Part shown: positions 45,084-54,152 of the stretch, piece by piece | Position numbering within the stretch: position 1 is the stretch's first letter | How the letters are laid out: each line of letters opens with the position of its first letter | DNA from: Caballeronia sp. NK8 | GTDB lineage: Bacteria > Pseudomonadota > Gammaproteobacteria > Burkholderiales > Burkholderiaceae | Direction: 5' to 3' | Length of the DNA: 64,000 bases | NCBI RefSeq assembly: GCF_018408855.1 | Contig: NZ_AP024323.1 | Span: 1,364,001 to 1,428,000 of the forward strand | Made by a program: the position numbers and the translations under genes | Notes under the pieces: model-generated | Told to the model about the DNA's origin: nothing | Databases searched by the model: none | Seen by the model: only the letters and a program-made list of their open reading frames with translations

Positions 45084-45711
45084 ACCGGTCCGTATCATTC
45101 TCGTCGACGATCATCCGCTCGTGCGCGACGGCCTGCGCGCGCGTCTCGATTCCGTGCCGCATCTGCGCGTGATCGGCGAGGCGGGCAATGCGAAGGAAGC
45201 GCTCGCGCTCGCCGCCGACGAATCGAACCCGCCCGATCTCGCGTTGATGGACGTCGGCATGGCGGGCATGAGCGGCATCGAACTGGCGACGCTCTTTCAC
45301 GAGCGTTTTCCCGGCATCCGCGTGCTGATGCTGTCGATGCACGACAACGTGGAGTATGTGAAGCAGGCGGTGCGCGCGGGCGCGAGCGGCTATGTGCTGA
45401 AGGATTCGCCCGCCGCCGAGATCATCCAGGCGATCGACGCGGTGCTCGCCGGCAAGACCTTCTTCAGCGCGGGGCTGGCCGCGCGCATGATTCAGGCACA
45501 GTCGATGCAGACGCCGCTCGAACGCCTGACACCGCGCGAGCTCGAAATCCTCGATGCGCTGGCCGAGGGCTTATCGAGCAAGCAGATCGCGCAGCAACAT
45601 GGGCTGTCGGTACGCACGGTGGAAACGCACCGGCTGAATTTGAAGCGCAAACTCGATATCGACGGTCAGGCCGAGCTGATCAAGTTCGCGGTGGAGCACC
45701 GCCGAACCTGA
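45073..45711 (+). CDS. NarL/FixJ-family response regulator
   Basis: 212 residues from the ATG at 45073 (another ATG at 45061 is in frame). Receiver with D60 in LALMDVGMAG, Lys in YVLKDSPA; output HTH_LuxR about 147-205 (LTPRELEILDALAEGLSSKQIAQQHGLSVRTVETHRLNLKRKL). It is the partner of the Cache kinase, whose stop it overlaps. It probably binds the repeated TACGTA elements upstream of cstA. Regulation of cstA is inferred from position only. Confidence 0.88.
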   Translation: MSAEPVRIILVDDHPLVRDGLRARLDSVPHLRVIGEAGNAKEALALAADESNPPDLALMDVGMAGMSGIELATLFHERFPGIRVLMLSMHDNVEYVKQAVRAGASGYVLKDSPAAEIIQAIDAVLAGKTFFSAGLAARMIQAQSMQTPLERLTPRELEILDALAEGLSSKQIAQQHGLSVRTVETHRLNLKRKLDIDGQAELIKFAVEHRRT

Positions 45712-45717
45712 ACCGGC

Positions 45718-46335
45718 TCATCCCGCCGAACGGGCATTGTGCTCGGAAAGGAACTTGATGAGGCCATCGACGCCGCCTTTCTGCAACTGACCTGCGAACT
45801 GTTGCTGATAGACCTGGATGAGCCACGCGCCCATCATGTCGATGTCGTAGATTTTCCAGCCCTGCGGCGTCTTTTGCAGGCGGTAGCGCACGGGATTGTC
45901 GCCGCCGGTGGAGATGACGTGCGATTCGACGACCACGTCCTTCGTGTTGGCGTCGACGTTGGGCGCGTCGAACTTGAACTTCACGTCCTGATCGCGCAAC
46001 TGCGCGAGCGATGCCGCGTAAGTACGCACTAGCAGCGTCTGGAACTGGTCGTAAAGCTGCTTCTGCTGCTCGGGCGTGGCGCTCGCCCACGCCTTGCCGA
46101 CCGCGATGCGCGTCGTGCGCTGGAAATCGGTGGCGGGCAAGAAGCGCGTTTCGACGAGCTGCGTGATCTTGGCCATGTCGCCGCCGCGCGCCTGCGGGTC
46201 GGCCTTCATCGCCGTGACGGTGCCCTCGACCGCGCTCTTCACGACGGCATCGGGACTTGTTTGTGCGAGTGCCTCGCCTGCGAAAAACATCGAGGCGAGG
46301 AGGAAAGCGAAGCAAACGGAAATATAGCGTTTCAT
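45718..46335 (-). CDS. hpnM: HpnM/MlaC-like periplasmic lipid-binding protein
   Basis: 205 residues from the ATG at 46335. Residues 1-25 are a signal peptide (MKRYISVCFAFLLASMFFAGEALA). The rest matches the MlaC/Ttg2-tolerance fold, with ITQLVETRFLPATDFQRTTRIAVGKAWASATPEQQKQLYDQFQTLLVRTYAASLAQLRDQDVKF and a C-terminal PQGWKIYDIDMMGAWLIQVYQQQFAGQL. MlaC carries phospholipids across the periplasm; HpnM is its hopanoid-linked relative. It is divergent from hpnN, which supports the HpnM name. Confidence 0.82.
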   Translation of the reverse strand: MKRYISVCFAFLLASMFFAGEALAQTSPDAVVKSAVEGTVTAMKADPQARGGDMAKITQLVETRFLPATDFQRTTRIAVGKAWASATPEQQKQLYDQFQTLLVRTYAASLAQLRDQDVKFKFDAPNVDANTKDVVVESHVISTGGDNPVRYRLQKTPQGWKIYDIDMMGAWLIQVYQQQFAGQLQKGGVDGLIKFLSEHNARSAG

Positions 46336-46603
46336 GGCACCCGTTCTCTGATCAGGTTTGGTGGCGCGGGTTGTGCGAATCATGCGGCCATCGGAGGTTG
46401 CAAGGGCGGCCGCATGGCTGCGGGTCAGTATACCGACACCGCAGCGACGCAACAGTTCAAGCACGGAGTGTTCCGGCGCGCCCGCTATACTTGCGCGGCA
46501 CACCGCGTGGTCTTGCGGACAGGATTCGGAATCCGGCGGTCGGCATCATGCAACTCGCGCGTTCGCACGCGCAAAAATAACAGGACACACAGGTAGCGTC
46601 TTC

Positions 46604-49264
46604 ATGCTGACGTCCAACATTACCCGCTTCGTTACGCTCGCCATTCGCCGACCGGCGTGGATTATCGCCGTTTCGCTCGTGCTCGGCGTGCTCTCCACGA
46701 TTTATGTCGTCCATCATTTCCGCATCAGCACCGACGTCAGCCAGCTGATCGAAACCGAACCCGAGTGGGCGGCGCGCAGCAAGGCCATCGACGAAGCCTT
46801 TCCGCAGCGCGGCGCGACGCTGCTGATCGTCGTGGAAGCGCCCGCGCAGGAATTCGCCGACGCCGCCGCGAACGAACTCGCCGCCGCGCTCGCAAAGGAG
46901 CCGGAACGCTTCAAGTCGGTGTCGCAGCCCGCGGGCGGCGCGTTCTTCGAACACGACGGCCTGCTCTATCTGCCGACGGAGAAAGTCGGGCAGGTCACGA
47001 AACAGCTCGTGCAGGCGCGCCCGCTGATCAACACGCTCGCGCACGATCCGACGCTCACTGGCCTCGCGCAGACGCTCAACACCACGCTCAATCTGCCGTT
47101 GACGCTCGGGCAGGTGAATCTCGGCCAGATGGCCGGCCTGCTCGGCAGGAGCGCGACCGTGCTGGACCGCGTGCTCGCGAATCAGCCGGCGGCGTTCTCG
47201 TGGCGCGGTCTGGCGGACGCATCCAAGGGCGACAAACCCGGCCGCGCGTTCGTCACCGTGTTGCCGGAGCTGAACTTCAATGCGCTGAAGGCGGCGGCGG
47301 GCACATCGGAAGAGATTCGCGCGAAGGCGTCCGAAATCGGCATCGACCAAAAATATGGCGCGACGCTGCATCTGACCGGCGCACAGCCGCTCGCCGACGA
47401 GGAATTCGCGTCCGTGCAGGACGGCGCGGTGCTCAACGGCGTGCTCACGTTTCTCGTCGTGCTGATGATCCTCTGGGTCGCGCTGCGCTCGAAACGCATG
47501 ATCCTCGCGGTGTTCATCACGCTGTTCGTCGGGCTCGCGATCACCGCCGCGCTCGGCCTCATGATGGTCCACGCGCTCAACATGATCTCGGTCGCGTTCA
47601 TGGTGCTGTTCGTGGGTCTCGGCGTGGACTTCGGCATTCAGTTCGGCGTGAAGTATCGCGAGGAACGCTACAAGCACAAGCGGCTCGACGTGTCGCTCGC
47701 GGAAACCGCGCGCCATGTCGCCGTGCCGCTCACGCTCGCCGCCGCCGCGACCGCCGCGAGCTTCTTCTCGTTTTTGCCGACCGCGTATCGCGGCGTGTCG
47801 GAGCTCGGGTTGATCGCGGGCGTCGGCATGTTCGTCGCGTATGCGACCAACATGACGCTGCTGCCCGCGCTCATCAAGGTGTTCGCACCGCCGGGCGAAG
47901 CGCGTTCGCCGGGCTTTCCGATGCTCGCGCCCGTCGATGAATTTCTTGACAGGCATCGCAAGCCGGTTCTGATCGGCACGCTCGTCGTCGTGATCGGCGC
48001 GCTGCCGCTGCTGTTCGATCTGCGCTTCGACTTCAATCCGCTGCATCTGAAGGACCCGCATACCGAGTCGATGGCGACGCTCACCTCGCTGCGCGATTCG
48101 CCGGAAGGCGCGGTGAACGACGTCGCCGTGCTCGCGCCCTCGCTCGCGGAAGCGGACCGCATCGCGGCGAAGCTCGAAAAGCTGCCGGAAGTCGATCGCG
48201 CGACGACGCTCTCCTCGCTCATCCCCGCCGATCAGCCGAAGAAGCTCGAACTCATCAAGGCCGCGGCCGATCAGCTGCTGCCCGCGCTCGATCAGCCGAC
48301 GGCGTCGCCGGTGACGGACGAAGTGCGCGTCGCGGCGCTCAGGCGCGTGTCGAACCAGCTCTCGCTCGCCGCCGACGAACATCCCGGCCCTGGCGACAAG
48401 GAAGCGAAGCATCTGTCACAGACGCTCGCGAAGCTGGCGCAGGCCGACGCCGCCACGCGCGAGCGTGCCGAGCACGCGATGGCCGCGCCGCTGCGAATCG
48501 CGCTCGCGCAATTGCGCGCGCTGCTCACGCCGGGCGAAATCACGCGCGCGACGCTGCCGCCGCAGATGGTCGCGTCGTTCGTGACGCCGCAGGGTCAGGC
48601 GCTCGTCGATGTATCGCCGAAGATTCCGCCCGGCGTCGATCCCAACGACGACAACCTGCTCGCCCGCTTCGCCGACGCCGTGCAGAAAGCCGAGCCCAAT
48701 GCGATCGGCGGGCCGATCTCCGTGCGTCATTCGGCCGAGACCATCATCAAGGCGTTCGAACAGGCCGCGCTTTATTCGCTCATCGCGATCGCGGTGCTGC
48801 TGTGGCTCGCGCTGCGCCGTTTTGGCGACGTTCTGAGAACTTTGGTACCTTTGCTCGTTTCCGCGATCGTCACGCTCGAACTGTGCGTCGTCTTCCGGAT
48901 GCCGCTCAACTTCGCGAACATCATCGCGTTGCCGCTCATGCTGGGCGTCGGCGTCGCGTTCAAGATCTATTTCGTGATGGCGTGGCGTTCCGGCCAGACG
49001 CGCTTGCTACAGTCGAGCCTCACGCATGCCGTTATGTTCAGTGCGGCCACGACCGCGACCGCGTTCGGCAGCCTGTGGTTCTCGCATCATCCCGGCACGT
49101 CCAGCATGGGCCGGCTTCTGGCGCTGTCGCTCTTTTGCACGCTGATCGGCGCCGTGGTGTTCCAGCCCGTTCTGATGGGCAAGCCGCGCAGGGTGCGCGC
49201 GGCGGACCGGGCGAAGCTGCGGGCGGCGCAACGACATGACAACTTACGAGGAATTGAAGAATGA
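46604..49264 (+). CDS. hpnN: HpnN, RND-type hopanoid transporter
   Basis: 886 residues from the ATG at 46604; the upstream frame extension is not protein-like. It has the RND layout of one membrane helix (residues 15-35), a large periplasmic loop, five membrane helices (about 285-430), a second loop and a last block of five. [65 protein letters not shown] is the helix 4-6 core. HpnN in Rhodopseudomonas moves hopanoids to the outer membrane. The next gene, mlaA, overlaps by 4 bases, tying it to lipid transport. Confidence 0.88.
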   Translation: MLTSNITRFVTLAIRRPAWIIAVSLVLGVLSTIYVVHHFRISTDVSQLIETEPEWAARSKAIDEAFPQRGATLLIVVEAPAQEFADAAANELAAALAKEPERFKSVSQPAGGAFFEHDGLLYLPTEKVGQVTKQLVQARPLINTLAHDPTLTGLAQTLNTTLNLPLTLGQVNLGQMAGLLGRSATVLDRVLANQPAAFSWRGLADASKGDKPGRAFVTVLPELNFNALKAAAGTSEEIRAKASEIGIDQKYGATLHLTGAQPLADEEFASVQDGAVLNGVLTFLVVLMILWVALRSKRMILAVFITLFVGLAITAALGLMMVHALNMISVAFMVLFVGLGVDFGIQFGVKYREERYKHKRLDVSLAETARHVAVPLTLAAAATAASFFSFLPTAYRGVSELGLIAGVGMFVAYATNMTLLPALIKVFAPPGEARSPGFPMLAPVDEFLDRHRKPVLIGTLVVVIGALPLLFDLRFDFNPLHLKDPHTESMATLTSLRDSPEGAVNDVAVLAPSLAEADRIAAKLEKLPEVDRATTLSSLIPADQPKKLELIKAAADQLLPALDQPTASPVTDEVRVAALRRVSNQLSLAADEHPGPGDKEAKHLSQTLAKLAQADAATRERAEHAMAAPLRIALAQLRALLTPGEITRATLPPQMVASFVTPQGQALVDVSPKIPPGVDPNDDNLLARFADAVQKAEPNAIGGPISVRHSAETIIKAFEQAALYSLIAIAVLLWLALRRFGDVLRTLVPLLVSAIVTLELCVVFRMPLNFANIIALPLMLGVGVAFKIYFVMAWRSGQTRLLQSSLTHAVMFSAATTATAFGSLWFSHHPGTSSMGRLLALSLFCTLIGAVVFQPVLMGKPRRVRAADRAKLRAAQRHDNLRGIEE

Positions 49265-50226
49265 AGTTGGGATCGGCGGCGCTGTCCGCTCGTGCAGTGC
49301 GGAGCTTGGGAATGAGTGTGGTGATCGCGGGCGCGCTCGCCACCGCGGGATGCGCGACCGGCCCGGACCGCAATCCGAAAGACCCGCTCGAGCCGATGAA
49401 CCGCAAGATCTTCACGTTCAACGACACGCTCGATACCTACGTCGCGAAGCCTGTCGCGCAGTTCTACGTCGATTACACGCCGAGTCCGTTTCGCACCGCG
49501 GTCAGCAATTTCTTCTCGAATCTCGGCGATTTCTCCAACTTCGCGAACAACCTGCTGCAACTCAAGATCACCGACGCGACGCAGGATCTGATGCGTATCG
49601 CGATGAATTCGGTGTTCGGTATCGGCGGCCTGATCGATATCGCCTCGCCGGCCGGCTTGCCGAAGCATCATCAGGACTTCGGCCTGACGCTCGGGCATTA
49701 CGGCATGCCGTCGGGGCCGTATCTGGTGCTGCCGCTGCTCGGCCCGAGCTCGGTCCGCGATTCGACGACGTGGCTGGTCGACTGGCGTGTGAATCCACTG
49801 AGTTACTCGGATCCGGATATTCGCTGGCCGTTGTTCGTCGTGAACTTCGTGAGCGCGCGCGCGGATTTGATCGGCGCGACCGATCTGCTTTCGGCGGCCG
49901 CGCTGGACAAATACGCGTTCGTGCGCGACGCGTACACGCAGCGGCGTCAATATTTGCTGACAGGCGGCGGCGCGGCCTCGCTGCCCGATTACGGCGACGA
50001 TAACGCGGCGGAACCGGATGCCGCGAGCGCGCCGGGCGCGACGGGTGGCGGCAGCAAAGAGCAAGGCCTGCCGACGTATGTGGATCCTGGCGCGGCGGCG
50101 TCGCCTGCGGGCGGTGTCGGCGGCAAATCGCCCGCGCCGGAAGAGAATGCGCCTAAGAGCAAGCCGTCGCCGAGTTCGAGCGAGGGACAGGGCTTGCCGC
50201 AATATGAGGATCCTGCGGCGAAGTAA
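49261..50226 (+). CDS. mlaA: MlaA (VacJ), outer-membrane lipid-transport lipoprotein
   Basis: 321 residues starting in an ATGA overlap with hpnN. Lipobox LATAGC (Cys near residue 31) marks a lipoprotein. The MlaA signature [18 protein letters not shown] and [17 protein letters not shown], then [52 protein letters not shown] are present. The C-terminus (from about 240) is a long low-complexity Pro/Gly/Ala/Ser tail (GLPTYVDPG, then [13 protein letters not shown]). MlaA pulls mislocated phospholipids from the outer leaflet. The fusion to hpnN suggests a shared or hopanoid-linked role. Confidence 0.88.
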   Translation: MKLGSAALSARAVRSLGMSVVIAGALATAGCATGPDRNPKDPLEPMNRKIFTFNDTLDTYVAKPVAQFYVDYTPSPFRTAVSNFFSNLGDFSNFANNLLQLKITDATQDLMRIAMNSVFGIGGLIDIASPAGLPKHHQDFGLTLGHYGMPSGPYLVLPLLGPSSVRDSTTWLVDWRVNPLSYSDPDIRWPLFVVNFVSARADLIGATDLLSAAALDKYAFVRDAYTQRRQYLLTGGGAASLPDYGDDNAAEPDAASAPGATGGGSKEQGLPTYVDPGAAASPAGGVGGKSPAPEENAPKSKPSPSSSEGQGLPQYEDPAAK

Positions 50227-50252
50227 GCGGGTTCGGGGTCGGTCTGGAAGGG

Positions 50253-50280
50253 AAACGGGCGCGTGAGCGCCCGTTTTGGT
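50253..50280. terminator. Bidirectional terminator between mlaA and the thioesterase gene
   Basis: AAACGGGCGC (50253-50262) pairs with GCGCCCGTTT (50267-50276) around a GTGA loop, with T-rich sequence after it. The stop codons of both convergent genes flank it, so it can serve both strands. Confidence 0.8.
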
Positions 50281-50754
50281 TTAGTGTGCGGCTTCTTCAG
50301 TCTCTTCCTCGACCAGATCATCGCCCGACATCTTCGGCGCTTCGACCGCGCGCTGATCGCGGCGATACGCCTCGAACAGTTCATCGGCGTAGCGAATCTG
50401 CGTGCGGCCGTGCGGCGCGGGCTCGCCCTGCTCGCTCAGGTTCACGAACACCATCTTCTCGACGGTCAGAATGCTCTTGCGGGTGATCTTGTTGCGCACT
50501 TCCGCGCGCAGCGTGATCGACGTGCGGCCGAAATGCGTCGCGGTGATCCCCAGTTCGATGATGTCGCCCTGACGCGCCGAGCTCACGAAGTTGATTTCCG
50601 ACATGAACTTGGTGACGACGCGCTGATTGCCGAGTTGCGAGATCGCGTAGATCGCGGCTTCTTCGTCGATCCAGCGCAGCAGGCTGCCGCCGAACAGACT
50701 GCCGTTCGGGTTCAGATCTTCGGGCTTGACCCATTTGCGGGTATGGAAATTCAT
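50281..50754 (-). CDS. Acyl-CoA thioesterase, YciA/hotdog fold
   Basis: 157 residues. NPNGSLFGGSLLRWIDEEAAIYAISQ holds the conserved N/G and Asp typical of YciA-like acyl-CoA thioesterases. VVTKFMSEINFVSSARQGDIIELGI and GRTSITLRAEVRNKITRKSILTVEKMVFVNL complete the hotdog fold. It hydrolyses acyl-CoA, chain-length preference unknown. The acidic tail (EEETEEAAH) may be flexible. It has no operon partner. Confidence 0.82.
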   Translation of the reverse strand: MNFHTRKWVKPEDLNPNGSLFGGSLLRWIDEEAAIYAISQLGNQRVVTKFMSEINFVSSARQGDIIELGITATHFGRTSITLRAEVRNKITRKSILTVEKMVFVNLSEQGEPAPHGRTQIRYADELFEAYRRDQRAVEAPKMSGDDLVEEETEEAAH

Positions 50755-51105
50755 TTGCGGTACCTCACTTTCGGTGCTGGCGCGCCGTCGTGCAAATATC
50801 GACGCGCGATGATTAGGGTTTTCCCTGATTATACCGAGGTGAGGGTTAACCCGCAGAAAGCAAGGGTGCCGTTACCACCCGAACGTAGTGGGGCGCGCCA
50901 ACGGTTGCGCTGATACGTTGTTTTGTTTCTTTCTTCCAACCATCCCGTGTCCGAAAATCGCTATTCCTACTCGGAACCTGGGCGCATTTGTCGGGCGCAC
51001 GATTCCCGTGGTCGGCACCATCATGTTGTCCGGCGACGCAATGATGATCGTGCTCCACACGGTGCGCATCTGTAACGCCATAGTGAAGCCGGAGGACCGT
51101 TTGGC
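50755..51105. other. Divergent intergenic region, thioesterase / DUF1493
   Basis: 351 bases. Bases 50815-50840 are AT-richer (TTAGGGTTTTCCCTGATTATA) and may include the thioesterase promoter on the minus strand. A strong GGAGGA site is just before the DUF1493 start. No other element was recognised. Confidence 0.35.
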
Positions 51106-51480
51106 ATGACTGGAGACCCAACCTGGACCAATCTCGAAGCATTCACCCGCGAACGACTCGGCGCCCCGTTATTCGGCACATTGACGCTATCCCCCTCGTC
51201 ACGGCTCGAAGAGGATCTCGGCCTCACCGGCGTCGACGCAGTGGAATTCATGGACAAGTGGGCGGAAACGTTTAACGTCTCGGCTCAAGGCTTTCCCTAC
51301 GCGCGATACTTCGGCGCGGAAAACTTCGACCCGATCGGCTCAGTGGTGCAACTATTCTCGAAACGGCATCGTCCGCCGGCACTGGTTCCGCTGACACTCG
51401 GCATGCTCGCGCAGGCGATGAGGCTCGGCCGCTGGGACACGACGTTTCTGGAAGCCCCGCACGACGCCGATAACGCCTGA
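51106..51480 (+). CDS. DUF1493-family protein
   Basis: 124 residues, with CGGAGGACC before the ATG. The N-terminal half (SPSSRLEEDLGLTGVDAVEFMDKWAETFNV) is the DUF1493 pattern, an acyl-carrier-like helical fold without the phosphopantetheine Ser motif. The second half (FDPIGSVVQLFSKRHRPPALVPLTLGMLAQAMRLGRW) is the typical end. The function is unknown. It is next to, and convergent with, the hopanoid operon. Confidence 0.72.
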   Translation: MTGDPTWTNLEAFTRERLGAPLFGTLTLSPSSRLEEDLGLTGVDAVEFMDKWAETFNVSAQGFPYARYFGAENFDPIGSVVQLFSKRHRPPALVPLTLGMLAQAMRLGRWDTTFLEAPHDADNA

Positions 51481-51489
51481 AACCGTCGA

Positions 51490-52176
51490 TCAACCCAACG
51501 CCAGCGCCCGCGCCGATTCCAGCGCGTGTCGCGCCTGCACGAGCGTCGCGCGGGCCTCACGCGCATCGGACGCGAGCCGCAAGAGCGCGCCCAGTTGCGT
51601 CGGATCGCGCAGCAATTCACGCAAAATCGGGCCGATGGCAGTCGTGCCGTCGTCGCGCAAACCGGCCGTGGCGGCCGGCGGCAATGTCCGCCACGCCGGA
51701 TCGACGACCGCGCGGCACACCGCGAACGGCAGCCCGCGCGCCGTCGCGATCGCCCCGGCGATATGCGATTCCATGTCGACGGCCAGCGCCCCCGTCGACG
51801 AATGCAGCGAGCGCTTCTCCGCCTCGCTCTTGACGGGCGCGGCGACGCCCGCCATCTTGCCGCGCCGCGTGACGCGCCCGACCGGCGTGCCCGCGAACGC
51901 ATCGGCGATGCGCGCGGACCACGCCGCATCGGTCAGCAGCTCGCCGAACGGTCCGCAGACGCTGTCGGCCACGATCAGCGCACCCGGCGCGAGATCCGGC
52001 GCGAGCCCGCCCGCCGTGCCGAAGCTGATGACGCCCGAGCAGCCGCGCGCGATCGCGTCCGACAACGCGCGCTCGAGCCAGTCGGCGCGCGCAGCGAACA
52101 CCACGTCGACACCGCGACCGCGCACGATTTTCGCCTCGAACGCCATGCCGGTCACGGCGACGACGGGCGCGCTCAC
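51490..52176 (-). CDS. hpnG: Hopanoid-associated phosphorylase HpnG
   Basis: 228 residues starting at GTG 52176, which overlaps the shc stop as GTGA. It is a nucleoside-phosphorylase-like protein: VVAVTGMAFEAKIV, ALSDAIARGCSGVISFGTAGGLAPDLAPGALIVAD, and AVDMESHIAGAIATARGLPFAVCRAVVDP. The DMES motif matches the ribose-binding loop of the family. HpnG removes adenine from adenosylhopane to give ribosylhopane. It is the last gene of the hpnD-hpnE-shc-hpnG run. Confidence 0.9.
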   Translation of the reverse strand: MSAPVVAVTGMAFEAKIVRGRGVDVVFAARADWLERALSDAIARGCSGVISFGTAGGLAPDLAPGALIVADSVCGPFGELLTDAAWSARIADAFAGTPVGRVTRRGKMAGVAAPVKSEAEKRSLHSSTGALAVDMESHIAGAIATARGLPFAVCRAVVDPAWRTLPPAATAGLRDDGTTAIGPILRELLRDPTQLGALLRLASDAREARATLVQARHALESARALALG

Positions 52177-54152
52177 ATCGCCACCGTCACGCGCGTGAGG
52201 CCTTCGCGCGTCAGATTGCGATAGCGCGCGAGCGCCCACAGCGGGAAGAACTTGCGATAACCGTGGTAGCGCAGATAGAACACGCGCGGAAAACCCGTCG
52301 CGGTGAAGCGCGTTTCGTCCCACAGGCCGTGCGCCTGCTGCGTCCTCAGCAAATAGCCGATGCCGCGCGCGACCGCCGGATGCTCGACGAGGCCCGCCGC
52401 CATCAGCCCGAGCAGCGCCCACGCCGTCTGCGACGCCGTGCTCGGCGCCTGCTCGTAACCGCGATAGTCGAGCTTGTAGCTCTCGCCGTCCTCGCCCCAG
52501 CCGCCGTCGGTGTTCTGGATGCCGATGAGCCAGGCCGCCGCGCGCTCCATGCGCGGATCGGTCGGCGCGACGCCCGCCGCGTTCAGCGCGGACATCGCCG
52601 ACCAGGTGCCGTAGATGTAGTTCAGGCCCCAGCGCCCGTACCAGCTTCCATCGCGCTCCTGATCCCTGACGATGTAATCGAACGCGCGCCGCGCGGGCTC
52701 GCTGTTGAACGACGTCTCGCCAAGCTGCGCGAGCATCGACAGGCAGCGCGCGGAGACATCGACGGTCGGCGGATCGAGCAGTGCGCCGTGATCCGAAAAC
52801 GGAATGTTGTTCAGGTAGAACTGCGTGTTTTCCGGCTCGAACGCACCCCAGCCGCCATCGCTGCTCTGCATGCCGACGACCCATTCGCGCGCCCGCGCGA
52901 TCGACTCGCCGTACATCGCGGTGCCGTTCTCGCGATCCGCGCGCTCCATCGCCATCGCGACGACCGCCGTGTCGTCGACGTCGGGGTAATGCGGGTTCGC
53001 GAACTGGAACGCCCAGCCGCCCGGCCGCACGTTCGGACGGCGCGAGATCCAGTCGCCGCGCACGTCGAGAATCTGCAGCGGCACCAGCCAGTCGAGGCCG
53101 CGCGCCACCGCCGAGCGCGCCTTCGGCATGCCGGTTTCGAGCAGCGCGTGCGCCGCGAGCGACGTGTCCCACACCGGCGACAGACATGGCTGGCAATACG
53201 CTTCGCCATCGTCGGCTTCGTCGATGACGAGCAGCTTGTCGAGCGACTTGCGCGCGATCGCGCGGTGCGGATGCTCGGGCGGGTAGCCGAGCACGTCGTA
53301 CATCATGACCGAGTTGGCCATCGCCGGGAAAATCGCGCCGAGACCGTCCTCCCCATTCAGGCGCTCGTCGACGAAGCGCACCGCTTCATCGATCGCGCGC
53401 TCGCGGCCGGCTTTCGGCAGCAGCGGGTCGGCTACGCGCAGAATCGAATCGACCACGCGGAAGAACGCGAACCAGCCGCGGCTCTGGTGCCCCGAGCGCG
53501 CCGGCATGCCGGTATTGACGGGCGGATTCGTGAACACTTCGTCGATTCGCACGCCGCGCGGATTGCGCGCGCGCGGACGTTTCGCGTTGAGCACGAGCAT
53601 CGGCACGATCACCGTGCGCGCCCAGTACGACACCTTCGACAGATGGAACGGGAACCACATCGGCAGACGCATGATCTCGACGGGCATCATCGGCACCGCG
53701 CGCCACGACACGACGCCGAACAGCGCGAGCAGGATGCGCGTGAACACATTCACCTTCTCCGCGCCGCCCGCGGCGAGAATCGCGCGGCGGGCGCGCTGCA
53801 TGTGCTCGGCGTCGGGCGAATCGCCGATCATCTTCAGCGCGAAGTACGCCTTCACGGTCGCGGAGACGTCCATCGCGCCGTCGGTGAAGAGCGGCCAGCC
53901 GCCGTCCTCGCGTTGAATGCGCCGCAGATAGCGGCCGATCTTGGCTTCGAGTTGTACGTCGGCGGTCTCGCCGAGATAGTGGACGAGCAGCACGTATTCG
54001 GCCGGGATGGTTGCGTCCGCTTCGAGCTCGTAGAGCCAGTAGCCGTCCGGATGTTGCGCCGCGAGCAGCGCGTCGGTGGCCTGGTTGACCGCGGCGTCGA
54101 GCGAGGCGCCCGGCACCTGCGCGCCCACGGCCGACAGGGATAAATCGTTCAT
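52173..54152 (-). CDS. shc: Squalene-hopene cyclase
   Basis: 659 residues. The catalytic DVDD (in YPDVDDTAVV, about residue 390) protonates squalene. Several QW repeats support the fold: QHPDGYWLYE, QREDGGWPLF, QSSDGGWGAFE, QERDGSWYGRWG and QNTDGGWGEDG. The enzyme makes hopene and diplopterol from squalene at the inner membrane. Its start overlaps the hpnE stop (TGATG), and its stop overlaps the hpnG start, so the four genes are tightly coupled. Length fits the bacterial enzyme (about 630-680). Confidence 0.95.
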   Translation of the reverse strand: MNDLSLSAVGAQVPGASLDAAVNQATDALLAAQHPDGYWLYELEADATIPAEYVLLVHYLGETADVQLEAKIGRYLRRIQREDGGWPLFTDGAMDVSATVKAYFALKMIGDSPDAEHMQRARRAILAAGGAEKVNVFTRILLALFGVVSWRAVPMMPVEIMRLPMWFPFHLSKVSYWARTVIVPMLVLNAKRPRARNPRGVRIDEVFTNPPVNTGMPARSGHQSRGWFAFFRVVDSILRVADPLLPKAGRERAIDEAVRFVDERLNGEDGLGAIFPAMANSVMMYDVLGYPPEHPHRAIARKSLDKLLVIDEADDGEAYCQPCLSPVWDTSLAAHALLETGMPKARSAVARGLDWLVPLQILDVRGDWISRRPNVRPGGWAFQFANPHYPDVDDTAVVAMAMERADRENGTAMYGESIARAREWVVGMQSSDGGWGAFEPENTQFYLNNIPFSDHGALLDPPTVDVSARCLSMLAQLGETSFNSEPARRAFDYIVRDQERDGSWYGRWGLNYIYGTWSAMSALNAAGVAPTDPRMERAAAWLIGIQNTDGGWGEDGESYKLDYRGYEQAPSTASQTAWALLGLMAAGLVEHPAVARGIGYLLRTQQAHGLWDETRFTATGFPRVFYLRYHGYRKFFPLWALARYRNLTREGLTRVTVAM

